Source: Bacteriovoracaceae bacterium (GTDB lineage: Bacteria > Bdellovibrionota > Bacteriovoracia > Bacteriovoracales > Bacteriovoracaceae). From it: a DNA stretch of 47,629 bases. Below, in pieces: positions 1-7,249 of this stretch. The stretch covers positions 1-47,629 of the forward strand of contig QKCN01000109.1 of NCBI GenBank assembly GCA_003245675.1, written 5' to 3'. Every line of letters begins with the position of its first letter. Positions within the stretch are counted from its first letter, which is position 1. The notes below the pieces were generated by a model. That model did not search any database, was not told the origin of the DNA, and saw only the letters and a program-made list of their open reading frames with translations. Made by a program: the position numbers and the translations under genes.

Positions 1-198
1 ATTGTCTTTCTTTTCTTCTGCTAATTCCAAAATTTTCCCTGGATCAACCAGTAATAGCGAAGAAAATAGGACGGTTAATCCCACCGCAATCTTGATGGTC
101 CAAGTGATTTCAAATTTTTGATCTTCTCCATAAAATCGAAGGCGCAAAATTTTTCCCCAATAGGTTAAAACTTGATTTCCTATTAAAATATATTTCAA
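1..198 (-). CDS. partial membrane protein, N-terminal part only
   Basis: An open frame of 66 codons runs off the left edge of the window on the minus strand. The likely start is a TTG at 198, but the frame stays open upstream of it, so the start is uncertain. The visible part has a basic N-terminal stretch (about residues 1-30), then one hydrophobic segment (about residues 35-51, containing IKIAVGLTVLFSSLLLV) and a charged tail that continues outside the window. This fits a membrane-anchored protein. It is divergent from the phosphatase gene starting at 219, with only about 20 bases between the starts. I do not recognise the family. Confidence 0.4.
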   Translation of the reverse strand, partial: MKYILIGNQVLTYWGKILRLRFYGEDQKFEITWTIKIAVGLTVLFSSLLLVDPGKILELAEEKKDN

Positions 199-218
199 GA
201 CTATTTTAAGGCATAAAT

Positions 219-2135
219 GTGGCAAACGAAAACCAAGAGAAAAAGAGAACCATTTTTCCGATCAAGTACAAATTTTTTGTGGCACTGTTCACAATCTTTC
301 TCGTATTCTTGATCAGTTTTCTCTACTATACCATAAACCTCTTTCTTTCAGATAAAGAAGCTTACGTTTATGAAACCAGTTTAGGGCATGTGGAAACACA
401 AGGTGCCTTTTTAGAAAAATTCTTAAGTACAACCTACAACCAATCTGAGCTTCTCTACAAAAACTTAAAACACATTAACCGCGAAGCTCAATTAGAAATT
501 TTGCAAGCTTTTTCCAACCAGACTAAAGAATTCTCATTATATGATGAATTTACTTATGAGGATAATAGCTTTGTTAATACCTTTTCTTTTGTGGCCCCCC
601 ACCTAGAAAAAAATCACCCTAATCTGCGCAAGCTAAAAAGATTCCATCGCACGGTAAACCGCGAACTGCATGATCTTCTCAAAAATGCAGAACCAGGCCT
701 TACGCGCGTGATAAATGAAGAAAAAGTGTATCCTTATTTCTATGTTGCGATTATGGATCATCAAGCTCGCAAAGCTTATGTTTTTCGTTTTCTTATTGAA
801 AATATTTTCAATGAAGTTTTCAAAAACAGTCAGTTCTCCGATATGCTCTTTGACTCTCATGGAGAAATACTCTTTCACTCTCAATCTAATGAAGACAATG
901 AAAAATCTTTTATTGCTTATAAGAGACTTGTTGAGGAAATCTTTGATAAAGACCTAGGGTCTGGAGTAAAAAAAGTTGTCAAAGCAACAGGCGGATTTCT
1001 CGTCTCTTTCAAACAGCTTAAGCAATTTGAAATTGCAACGATTTCGGAAGTTTCAGAATCTCAGGCTTTTTCTTTTGCGAAACTCCTGGTCACCAAGGCA
1101 ATCATTTTTGGTGCAATCTCAGGTTGCATTATTTTAATTGTCTCCCTTCTCTTCTCTCAGACAATTACCTATCCACTGCGCAAACTACTCTCCGGAACAA
1201 AAGATCTTTCTGAAGGAAATTTTGAAAGACCGATTACTCTTCGCTCTGGCGATGAACTTGAAAATTTAGCTCAGGCTTTTGATGGTATGCGCGTGCAAAT
1301 TCGCGACTACATGAAGGAAGTTGTCGAAAAAGGAAGAATGGAAAGCGAATTGGAGCTGGCAAAAAGTGTACAAGACTCTTTTATGCCGGATAACCATATT
1401 AAATTTGGCGATGCCACTGGCTATGGATATTATGAGTCAGCTTCCGAATGCGGGGGCGACTGGTGGAATATTGAAAGTTCTCATGACAAACTCTATCTCT
1501 TTATCGGAGATGCAACAGGTCATGGTGTTCCCGCGGCGCTGATGACTGCAACGGCCAGCTGCTGTAGCCAAACAATGCTCGACTATTTTTCGCGCAACGA
1601 AGATCATGCAATTAGCGCAGCAGAATTGATGAGCTATCTCAATCGCACAATTGCTCATGCCTCCGGTGGAAAAATTCTCATGACTTTTTTCATTGCCATC
1701 TTCGATCCGCAAGATATGACAATTGAATACTGTAATGCGAGCCATAATCCTCCACTTCTTTATCGCCACTCAGATGACGAGCCAAGCAAAGGGGATATTG
1801 AAATTTTGGCCGACAAAATTGGAAAACGTCTAGGTGATAAACTTGGATCAGAGTATGAGAACGTAAAAATATCAGTTAGTGAGCAAGACGTCATTTTGCT
1901 CTACACCGATGGAATTGTTGAAGGCATGAATCCCGAAGGTAAAATGTTTGGCGATCGTCGTTTTATGAAAAGTTTTTATACCAGGGCCAAGCAACACCCT
2001 AAAGATATTATTGATGGACTCCTCAAAGATGGAAATAATTTTTTCGAAGGCGTAGAACCTGATGATGATATCACTCTTGTGAGTTTCCGATTCGTTAAGA
2101 CGGACTTGAAACCACCGGAGCTTCCTCCCGTTTAG
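219..2135 (+). CDS. SpoIIE/RsbU-type PP2C protein phosphatase with transmembrane sensor and HAMP domain
   Basis: This 638-residue protein should dephosphorylate a serine/threonine phosphoprotein, in this family usually an anti-anti-sigma (STAS) protein. It begins at a GTG with a weak AAGG upstream. A transmembrane helix at about residues 18-42 is followed by a 250-residue periplasmic sensor region, a second helix at about 290-314, a HAMP domain ending near 370, and the SpoIIE catalytic domain. Metal-binding motifs of the family are intact: CGGDWW (D414), GDATGHG (D431), YTDGIVEG (D564) and PDDDI (D615-617). Neither a STAS partner nor an anti-sigma kinase lies nearby, so the target is unknown. 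The last 41 bases overlap the convergent gene ending at 2095. The domain assignment is secure; the signal sensed is not visible. Confidence 0.93.
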   Translation: MANENQEKKRTIFPIKYKFFVALFTIFLVFLISFLYYTINLFLSDKEAYVYETSLGHVETQGAFLEKFLSTTYNQSELLYKNLKHINREAQLEILQAFSNQTKEFSLYDEFTYEDNSFVNTFSFVAPHLEKNHPNLRKLKRFHRTVNRELHDLLKNAEPGLTRVINEEKVYPYFYVAIMDHQARKAYVFRFLIENIFNEVFKNSQFSDMLFDSHGEILFHSQSNEDNEKSFIAYKRLVEEIFDKDLGSGVKKVVKATGGFLVSFKQLKQFEIATISEVSESQAFSFAKLLVTKAIIFGAISGCIILIVSLLFSQTITYPLRKLLSGTKDLSEGNFERPITLRSGDELENLAQAFDGMRVQIRDYMKEVVEKGRMESELELAKSVQDSFMPDNHIKFGDATGYGYYESASECGGDWWNIESSHDKLYLFIGDATGHGVPAALMTATASCCSQTMLDYFSRNEDHAISAAELMSYLNRTIAHASGGKILMTFFIAIFDPQDMTIEYCNASHNPPLLYRHSDDEPSKGDIEILADKIGKRLGDKLGSEYENVKISVSEQDVILLYTDGIVEGMNPEGKMFGDRRFMKSFYTRAKQHPKDIIDGLLKDGNNFFEGVEPDDDITLVSFRFVKTDLKPPELPPV

Positions 2136-3261
2136 TAAAATAAAGCTGTGACTTAACGATGGCCCCCTTAACGGCCTTCATTACAAAGTAATTTTCATGT
2201 TCAGAATCCTTTAAAACATGGCCATTAAGCTTGTGTAAATCGCGCACGCGACCACCAATTTTCTTCCCTTCAGGAGTCAAAAATTCAATCCAATCAGCTT
2301 CGCAAAGATGATGCCCCCAAACTGGTTGCTTGATCACAATATACTCTTTTTTGGTGTAATCAATGACTTCTCCCACAAAACCATCATGCTGTTTTTCCAG
2401 ATGTTCATTTTTGAGTTTGCGAAACAAGCTGGAACTTTTGTTTTGTCGAAAATATCCTTTAAAAAGAGCACGTGTGTATTGCTCTTTAAAAGTCAGCCAA
2501 TCTTCTGCGGATCGACTCTCCCAAAAACGCTCGAGCAAAGGCCAAAGAACCTCACTAGGACGCCCCCGTAAATCAATACGTCCCCAAACTTGCTCCCCCT
2601 GAAAGGAATTTACTACATCATCGAGAATTCCTAAATCGCGAACATGGTCCATAAAAGTTCCTCTTTTATTTTGATAAAAGGGAAAATTTTTATGAGCACT
2701 TTCTTCACTACTGGCAAGAGCTTGGACATCGTCTTTTCCTTCTGACAACAAAAGCCTTCGACTATAAAAAACTTGTAGCGCACCGAGAACAGGAATTTCT
2801 ACTTGGCGCGGTATTTTTTTTATAAAACCATCTAACATGCTATGCGAGATTTCAGGGGAAAGAATAAGACGCCGAATTGCAGAACCAAAAGCCTCATTCC
2901 ACCCCAGCAGTCCTTCACTGTTGTGATTTCCCCAGTTGACCATAAGATCAATTTGTAAAGAGCGAATCTGCTCAACTAACAAGCGGGCCAAGCCTGTATC
3001 CAAAATTCTCAGGCAATCTGTATTGCTCTCTAACTCTAAGAGTTCAGCACTGGCTCGCTCAAGCTCCTCTGAGTTGAACAAAAGATCGCATTCTAAGAGA
3101 AGTTGTTGCCCTCGCCGCTGAGCCTCTGCATAAAGATCAGGAAGATCCTCTTTTGCAAATACTGGACGAGAGGAAAAATCGCGCAAACACACAATGACTT
3201 CTTTCACAAAGGAAGATGGAGGAAAAAACTTATCTTTATCCAAATAGGCGACTAATTGCAT
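2095..3261 (-). CDS. degenerate U32-family paralogue lacking Fe-S cysteines
   Basis: This 388-residue protein follows the fold pattern of the U32 'peptidase' family: the stretch AKEDLPDLYAEAQRRG, an ILDTGLARLL strand-helix, and LGALQVFYSRRLLLS (about residues 159-173). The last lines up with HGSMCMSYSGHCLIS of the upstream gene. Both cysteines of that motif are replaced (by Q163 and L170), and no GGC-x2-SC motif follows. The start codon overlaps the last 10 bases of the upstream U32 gene, with GAGG as ribosome site, so the two are translationally coupled. U32 proteins act as iron-sulfur RNA or ubiquinone hydroxylases, often in pairs such as UbiU-UbiV. I infer a non-catalytic partner subunit; the family membership rests on my own alignment by eye. 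Confidence 0.6.
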   Translation of the reverse strand: MQLVAYLDKDKFFPPSSFVKEVIVCLRDFSSRPVFAKEDLPDLYAEAQRRGQQLLLECDLLFNSEELERASAELLELESNTDCLRILDTGLARLLVEQIRSLQIDLMVNWGNHNSEGLLGWNEAFGSAIRRLILSPEISHSMLDGFIKKIPRQVEIPVLGALQVFYSRRLLLSEGKDDVQALASSEESAHKNFPFYQNKRGTFMDHVRDLGILDDVVNSFQGEQVWGRIDLRGRPSEVLWPLLERFWESRSAEDWLTFKEQYTRALFKGYFRQNKSSSLFRKLKNEHLEKQHDGFVGEVIDYTKKEYIVIKQPVWGHHLCEADWIEFLTPEGKKIGGRVRDLHKLNGHVLKDSEHENYFVMKAVKGAIVKSQLYFTKREEAPVVSSPS

Positions 3262-4469
3262 TGGGTCCTCACGCGGATAATATTATAGGCTTCAGCCCCT
3301 GCAACAAGTGGTAAAGCAATAACTGAAGATGGTTTTGTTCTCTCCAGGCTCTTACCAATGAGATTTAAAATATGTTCAGCTTGGAAAGCGATATTCTCCC
3401 CCTGAAAAGGCAATAATTCTAAAGTCTGCCCTAGGTTAAATGAATTTTTTACCTCAATAAACATCTGATTTGTTTCTTGGCTTACCTCCAAAACCATTCC
3501 CGCAATTGCATAATCTGATTTTTCACCATTATGTACTCGCTCATCATAAACTGATTCAAGGCCAGCTGAATTTAGCAGATTACCCGTACAAAAATCACGA
3601 TGCACAGATTTGTCCAACTCTTGTTCAAAATGAACAATTTGTTCCTCTGTGAGATTAGGCGACGAAAATAAAAGATCAATCGCAGCACGATAGGCTTTGG
3701 TAACTCCACCCACATAAAGAGCACTTTTCATGCGCCCTTCAATTTTCAAAGAGTGGACCGGAAACTCTTTAAGTAGAGGAAGGGCCCTCATTCCCCAAAG
3801 GTCCTTAGAACTTAAGAAAAACCCTTGAGACCTTTCTCCATTTTCGCGTTCCAGCGAATATTCAAAGCGACAACTTTGTGCACAACCGCCCCGGTTGCTA
3901 TCTCTGCCTTGGGTAAAATTGGAAATAAGACAGTGTCCTGAATAACTCATGCACATAGAGCCATGAATAAAAATTTCAACTTCCAATCCTGCCTTCGCTG
4001 CGATTTGAGAAGATTCCTGTAGACTCAGTTCCCTTCCCAAAACAATTCGGCAAACGCCCTGTTCTTTCCAAAAAAGGGCACTTTCATAGTTAAGGCAACT
4101 GGCTTGCGTCGAAAGATGAATAGGGATTTTTGAAAACTTGCGGACCTGACGTAAAACACCTAAATCTGCCACGATCACAGCATCTACTTGCGATTTTTCC
4201 AGAAAAGCCAAAAAATCATCCAATCCCTGCATGTCTTCATCGTGCAAAAAAGCATTGAGCACAACATAGACCTTTCTTCCCCGTTTATGAGCAAATTCCA
4301 TAGCTTGTTCTATTTCAATACGCGAAAAATTCTCCGCCGCACTTCTTAGGCCATACTCTTGGCCTCCTAAATAAACAGCATCCGCACCATACAAAATGGC
4401 CGTTTTTAATTTTTCTAAATTGCCTGCGGGGCTTAAAATTTCTGGTTTTTTCTGCAAAAGACTCCCCAT
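3252..4469 (-). CDS. U32 family protein (TrhP/RlhA/UbiU-like, Fe-S)
   Basis: The 405-residue product has the U32 hallmarks: EILSPAGNLEKLKTAILYGAD near the N-terminus, then IHLSTQASCLN, and IFIHGSMCMSYSGHC followed by RGGCAQSCR. Cysteines C173, C180, C196 and C200 are candidate iron-sulfur ligands. Members of this family hydroxylate tRNA wobble uridine (TrhP), 23S rRNA cytidine (RlhA) or ubiquinone precursors (UbiU/V). The length is normal for the TrhP type, but I cannot choose among these substrates. The ATG at 4469 has no clear ribosome site. A TTG at 4457, 4-5 bases after GGGGAG, is a plausible alternative start. The gene is first in an operon with the cysteine-less paralogue at 2095-3261. 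Confidence 0.85.
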   Translation of the reverse strand: MGSLLQKKPEILSPAGNLEKLKTAILYGADAVYLGGQEYGLRSAAENFSRIEIEQAMEFAHKRGRKVYVVLNAFLHDEDMQGLDDFLAFLEKSQVDAVIVADLGVLRQVRKFSKIPIHLSTQASCLNYESALFWKEQGVCRIVLGRELSLQESSQIAAKAGLEVEIFIHGSMCMSYSGHCLISNFTQGRDSNRGGCAQSCRFEYSLERENGERSQGFFLSSKDLWGMRALPLLKEFPVHSLKIEGRMKSALYVGGVTKAYRAAIDLLFSSPNLTEEQIVHFEQELDKSVHRDFCTGNLLNSAGLESVYDERVHNGEKSDYAIAGMVLEVSQETNQMFIEVKNSFNLGQTLELLPFQGENIAFQAEHILNLIGKSLERTKPSSVIALPLVAGAEAYNIIRVRTQCN

Positions 4470-4472
4470 TTT

Positions 4473-4502
4473 TTGGACGCTTAATGACTTTCCATCTATA
4501 AT
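4473..4502 (+). promoter_or_regulatory. sigma-70-type promoter for the SGNH-like gene
   Basis: TTGGAC (4473-4478) and a perfect TATAAT (4497-4502) are separated by 18 bases, about 40 bases before the ATG at 4542. It lies in the short divergent gap shared with the U32 operon. Confidence 0.55.
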
Positions 4503-4541
4503 ACTGCTACTAGCAATTTTTCAAGAGGAAAGGCCCTCATT

Positions 4542-5669
4542 ATGAGAAAAAAAATTCTAATTTTTGGCTCTCTTATTTTTATTGCAGGAGCTTTATTTTA
4601 TTATCTCTCCACACTGGAGAAGAATTACCCTCTTCCCTATTATTTTACGGAAAACACCCTTCCCTCACTGGAACTGATGGATGATGAGCGAGAAATTCAG
4701 ATATTAATTATTGGCGACAGTAGTGCCCAAACTCTCTTTCGCTATAGAGAGATGCTCAGTGAAGCAATGTCTGAAGACCTGTTGAAAAGAATCAATGTGG
4801 CACTCCTCACCCCCTCTCCTGGCGAAGGACTCCATAGAACTCTCAATAAACTCAGACAATTAAACCCACTTCCTCCTGTTATTATCTACCAAGGGAGTGG
4901 TGAAGAAGAAGTTGAATATCGCTTTGCTACAAAAGACGGCAAGAAAATTCTCAACAACTTTAAAAAGGCAAAAGATCCGTACTTAGCCACACTATTACAC
5001 TTTTTTCCCTGGACCTCTCCTTTTATTTTCAAAAACCACGAACTAGTTCCTCTTTCCCAGAAGATCAAAAATACGACCTTTCATTTGAAAGATGACGCTC
5101 TTATGCAACGTATCCCCATCCATTACCAACTCTATGCCTATGAACTCAAAGAACTCGTTGATTTTGTTCGCAAAAAAAATAAAAATATTCTACTCATCAC
5201 ATCCCCAATCAATCATGATACCCCTCCTCAAAAAACATGTGCTCCGGCAAAAAGCTCAGAAACGGAGACCCTTATCGAAAGAGTTAAATCACTAATTAAA
5301 GAAAAAGACCTCAAACAAGCCTATAGTGAGCTAAAACAAAATCTAGATATCATTCAATCACATGCTGGACTTTTATTTTTGATGTCAAAAATATGTTTAA
5401 GCACCGGAAATAAAGAAGAAGCTATTAAATACGCTCAACTGGCAGACTCACAAGAGTGTGGCCGCTGGAGAAGCAATAGCGTCTACAACCAAATCATGAG
5501 AAATGTGTCCCAAGAAGAAGAAATTCCTCTTTTTGATTTTGCTAAAATCATAGAAGCAGAATGGGGTAATAACACAACATTTATTGACAAAACTATCGTA
5601 CAGCCGCTCTATTACGAGCGCGCCATGAAAAACATAGGCGAATACCTGAGGAAACAACTCGGGTATTAG
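4542..5669 (+). CDS. membrane-anchored SGNH/GDSL-like protein with helical-repeat insert
   Basis: The 375-residue protein starts with a positively charged run and one hydrophobic helix (about residues 5-22), which fits a signal anchor facing the periplasm. It then has LIIGDSSAQ (S60), resembling block I of SGNH/GDSL hydrolases with the nucleophilic serine in GDS. A region around 265-315 looks like TPR helices (LIKEKDLKQAYSELKQNLDI, then SKICLSTGNKEEAIKYAQLA). The C-terminal FIDKTIVQPLYYERA stands where SGNH enzymes carry DxxH, but the histidine is absent. It could therefore be a non-catalytic relative or use a different base. ATG is preceded by AGGAAAGG. A weak hairpin with a T tract follows the stop. 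Its biological role is unknown. Confidence 0.75.
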   Translation: MRKKILIFGSLIFIAGALFYYLSTLEKNYPLPYYFTENTLPSLELMDDEREIQILIIGDSSAQTLFRYREMLSEAMSEDLLKRINVALLTPSPGEGLHRTLNKLRQLNPLPPVIIYQGSGEEEVEYRFATKDGKKILNNFKKAKDPYLATLLHFFPWTSPFIFKNHELVPLSQKIKNTTFHLKDDALMQRIPIHYQLYAYELKELVDFVRKKNKNILLITSPINHDTPPQKTCAPAKSSETETLIERVKSLIKEKDLKQAYSELKQNLDIIQSHAGLLFLMSKICLSTGNKEEAIKYAQLADSQECGRWRSNSVYNQIMRNVSQEEEIPLFDFAKIIEAEWGNNTTFIDKTIVQPLYYERAMKNIGEYLRKQLGY

Positions 5670-5690
5670 GAGCTTTTTGTCTCCTTTTTT
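5668..5690 (+). terminator. weak Rho-independent terminator after the SGNH-like gene
   Basis: AGGAG (5668-5672) can pair with CTCCT (5681-5685) and is followed by a T run to 5690. The stem is only 5 bp and overlaps the stop codon, so termination may be partial. Confidence 0.35.
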
Positions 5691-5716
5691 CCAAAGTGAC
5701 ACCAAAAGGAGTCCTA

Positions 5717-5830
5717 ATGGCGCCAATTAGCCATGCTAATTCATTATCCTCAGCCGACAAACTTGGCACAGATCTAGCAATAGTAATAAATGTGACAGTC
5801 AAGAGGCAAACACGGAGGTTGGCCCTATGA
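5717..5830 (+). CDS. possible 37-residue leader ORF coupled to the lipoprotein gene
   Basis: An ATG at 5717 lies 6 bases after AGGAG and opens a 37-codon frame whose TGA overlaps the ATG of the downstream lipoprotein gene (ATGA). Spacing and coupling look genuine. The peptide itself (MAPISHANSLSSADK...) has no recognisable feature, so it may act only as a translated leader. Confidence 0.3.
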   Translation: MAPISHANSLSSADKLGTDLAIVINVTVKRQTRRLAL

Positions 5831-5982
5831 AAAGTCTTAGTAAAATCATATTTGTTTTAGCACTTGCAATTCTAGCAAGCTCTTGTGCAAGCACCGGCAG
5901 GGACGCCGATGCAGATTTCAACAAAGGATTGGCCTTTAAAAACAGAATGGCCCATGTTGAACGTTTCCAAGGAAGGAGGTGA
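5827..5982 (+). CDS. small 51-residue lipoprotein
   Basis: This gene is shorter than a usual ORF cutoff. It starts at ATG 5827, 8 bases after CGGAGG. The peptide begins MKSLSKIIFVLALAILASSC, a clear type II signal sequence with the lipobox cysteine at residue 20. The mature part is only about 32 residues (CASTGRDADADFNKGLAFKN...), acidic at first and then basic. A mature peptide of this size resembles entericidin-like lipoproteins, but I see no specific family. Its stop codon is embedded in a perfect Shine-Dalgarno sequence (AAGGAGGTGA, 5973-5982). A strong terminator follows at 6044. Confidence 0.75.
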   Translation: MKSLSKIIFVLALAILASSCASTGRDADADFNKGLAFKNRMAHVERFQGRR

Positions 5983-5984
5983 CA

Positions 5985-5999
5985 GTCGATTTAATCGAC
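5985..5999. repeat. 7-bp inverted repeat after the lipoprotein gene
   Basis: GTCGATT and AATCGAC are perfect inverted arms around a single T. The loop is too small for a good RNA hairpin, so a protein-binding palindrome is more likely than a terminator. Confidence 0.5.
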
Positions 6000-6012
6000 A
6001 TTCATCATAAAA

Positions 6013-6035
6013 CTCTCTCTCTCTCTCTCTCTCTC
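6013..6035. repeat. (CT)n microsatellite, 11.5 units
   Basis: A pure CT dinucleotide tract of 23 bases lies between the lipoprotein gene and its terminator. Such tracts change length by slippage. Here it is in an untranslated region as annotated, so an effect on expression is not obvious. Confidence 0.9.
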
Positions 6036-6043
6036 AAAAAAAA

Positions 6044-6072
6044 GAGGCCCTCAGTCGAGGGCCTCTTCTTTT
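6044..6072. terminator. bidirectional Rho-independent terminator (lipoprotein gene / carD)
   Basis: GAGGCCCTC (6044-6052), loop AGTC and GAGGGCCTC (6057-6065) form a perfect 9-bp stem. T-rich sequence follows on the plus strand and eight T follow on the minus strand, so it serves both convergent genes. Confidence 0.9.
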
Positions 6073-6092
6073 ATTTAGGCTACTATTTTTTT

Positions 6093-6569
6093 TTATTGCT
6101 CAAAACAAGCTTCAATCTTAGTTGTGACTTCTTTTTCCATAAGGCCTTGCGATAATGAAATTTCCTTCACCAAAAGCTCGCGGCATTGGTCCAACATCTT
6201 CTTTTCCCCAAAGCTCAATTTCTTGGTATTTTTTAACAAAAACAAAGATCGCAAAACATCAGCAATTTCCAATAAAGAACCACTCTTTACTTTAAGCATA
6301 TAATCGCGATAGCGACGATTCCAAGTAGAAGTATCGAGCTTTACTTCGTGATCTTGTAAAAGCGTAAATACTTCTCCGACTTCTTTTTCTTCAACGAGGG
6401 AGCGGATTCCATCTTTAGTACAAGTCGGCATCATGACCTTCATGCCATTGCTAACAAGCTTGATGATGTAAAAAGATTGAGTTGCTTCACCCATCTCCTT
6501 CACTTCGACATCACAAACTTGTCCGACACCATGGGCCGAGCAAACAACATAATCTCCAATATTAAACAT
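6093..6569 (-). CDS. carD: CarD/CdnL-family RNA polymerase-binding regulator
   Basis: This 158-residue protein begins MFNIGDYVVCSAHGVGQV, the typical start of the CarD_CdnL_TRCF beta-barrel domain that binds the RNA polymerase beta subunit. It continues with a helical C-terminal region (TSTWNRRYRDYMLKVKSGSLLEIADVLRSL) that contacts promoter DNA. Full-length CdnL proteins are about 160 residues, so it is complete. A TTG at 6581 in the same frame lies inside the ribosome site (GGGAGG), so the ATG at 6569, 4-5 bases downstream, is the real start. In myxobacteria and mycobacteria CarD/CdnL stabilises open complexes at rRNA and other promoters. The gene appears monocistronic, with its own promoter and terminator. 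Confidence 0.92.
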   Translation of the reverse strand: MFNIGDYVVCSAHGVGQVCDVEVKEMGEATQSFYIIKLVSNGMKVMMPTCTKDGIRSLVEEKEVGEVFTLLQDHEVKLDTSTWNRRYRDYMLKVKSGSLLEIADVLRSLFLLKNTKKLSFGEKKMLDQCRELLVKEISLSQGLMEKEVTTKIEACFEQ

Positions 6570-6640
6570 AGAACCTCCCAAAAATTTTATGCATACCTAA
6601 ATTCGCAATAGCTTAAAGAAATGCATAAAAACTCTGACAT

Positions 6641-6669
6641 AAAATAACGCACCTTGTTATTTTTTTCAA
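6641..6669 (-). promoter_or_regulatory. sigma-70-type promoter for carD
   Basis: On the minus strand TTGAAA (6669-6664) is followed after 17 bases by TATTTT (6646-6641), about 70 bases before the carD start. Confidence 0.45.
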
Positions 6670-6715
6670 TGAAAAATCTTTAACTATGTAATTTATTCAG
6701 AATGGAAATCCTCCC

Positions 6716-6749
6716 AAAAAAAATGGAAAGGCTTTTTAAACCTTTCCAT
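6716..6749 (-). terminator. Rho-independent terminator of the sucC-sucD-ndk operon
   Basis: On the plus strand ATGGAAAGG (6723-6731) and CCTTTCCAT (6741-6749) flank a 9-base loop. Read on the minus strand, the stem is followed by eight T (6723-6716). It lies just after the ndk stop. Confidence 0.85.
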
Positions 6750-6781
6750 TATATTTATTTAAATCTGTCGTTCAACAGCTA

Positions 6782-7207
6782 TTAATGCCTTGAAATTACT
6801 TCGTTTTTCTCAAAAAAATAGGACACTTCGCGATCTGCTGAAGTAATGGAATCAGAGCCATGCACCGCATTTTGCTCCAAGCTCTTAGCATAAAGCTTAC
6901 GCAAAGTTCCCTCGGCAGCTTCTTGAGGATTTGTCGCCCCCATGATCTCTCTATTTTTTTGTACTGCATTCTCACCTTCTAGCACCATTAACATAACAGG
7001 ACCAGAAGTCATGAAAGAAACCAGAGAAGAGAAAAAAGGCTTGTCTTTGTGCTCAATATAAAACCCCTCAGCTTTTTCTCTATTAAGATGGGTCATTTTA
7101 GCAGCAGAAATGCGCAATCCTTCTCTTTCAAAACGAGTAATGATGTTGCCAATATTATTATCAGAAATTGCATTTGGCTTAATAATACTAAGAGTTTTCT
7201 CAATCAT
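6782..7207 (-). CDS. ndk: nucleoside diphosphate kinase
   Basis: The 141-residue protein moves the gamma-phosphate of ATP to nucleoside diphosphates through a phosphohistidine. It has the family start [12 protein letters not shown] and the active-site NAVHGSDS with H116, at the family-typical position. The usual GTIRADFA strand reads GTLRKLYA, a mild divergence. ATG is preceded by GGAGC at 7 bases. It is the last gene of an operon with sucC and sucD (42 bases after sucD), a sensible pairing because succinyl-CoA synthetase supplies ATP or GTP and NDK equilibrates them. A strong terminator follows. Confidence 0.96.
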   Translation of the reverse strand: MIEKTLSIIKPNAISDNNIGNIITRFEREGLRISAAKMTHLNREKAEGFYIEHKDKPFFSSLVSFMTSGPVMLMVLEGENAVQKNREIMGATNPQEAAEGTLRKLYAKSLEQNAVHGSDSITSADREVSYFFEKNEVISRH

Positions 7208-7249
7208 TTATATGCTCCAATTTACAGTGCTTCTAAACACCTATATGAA

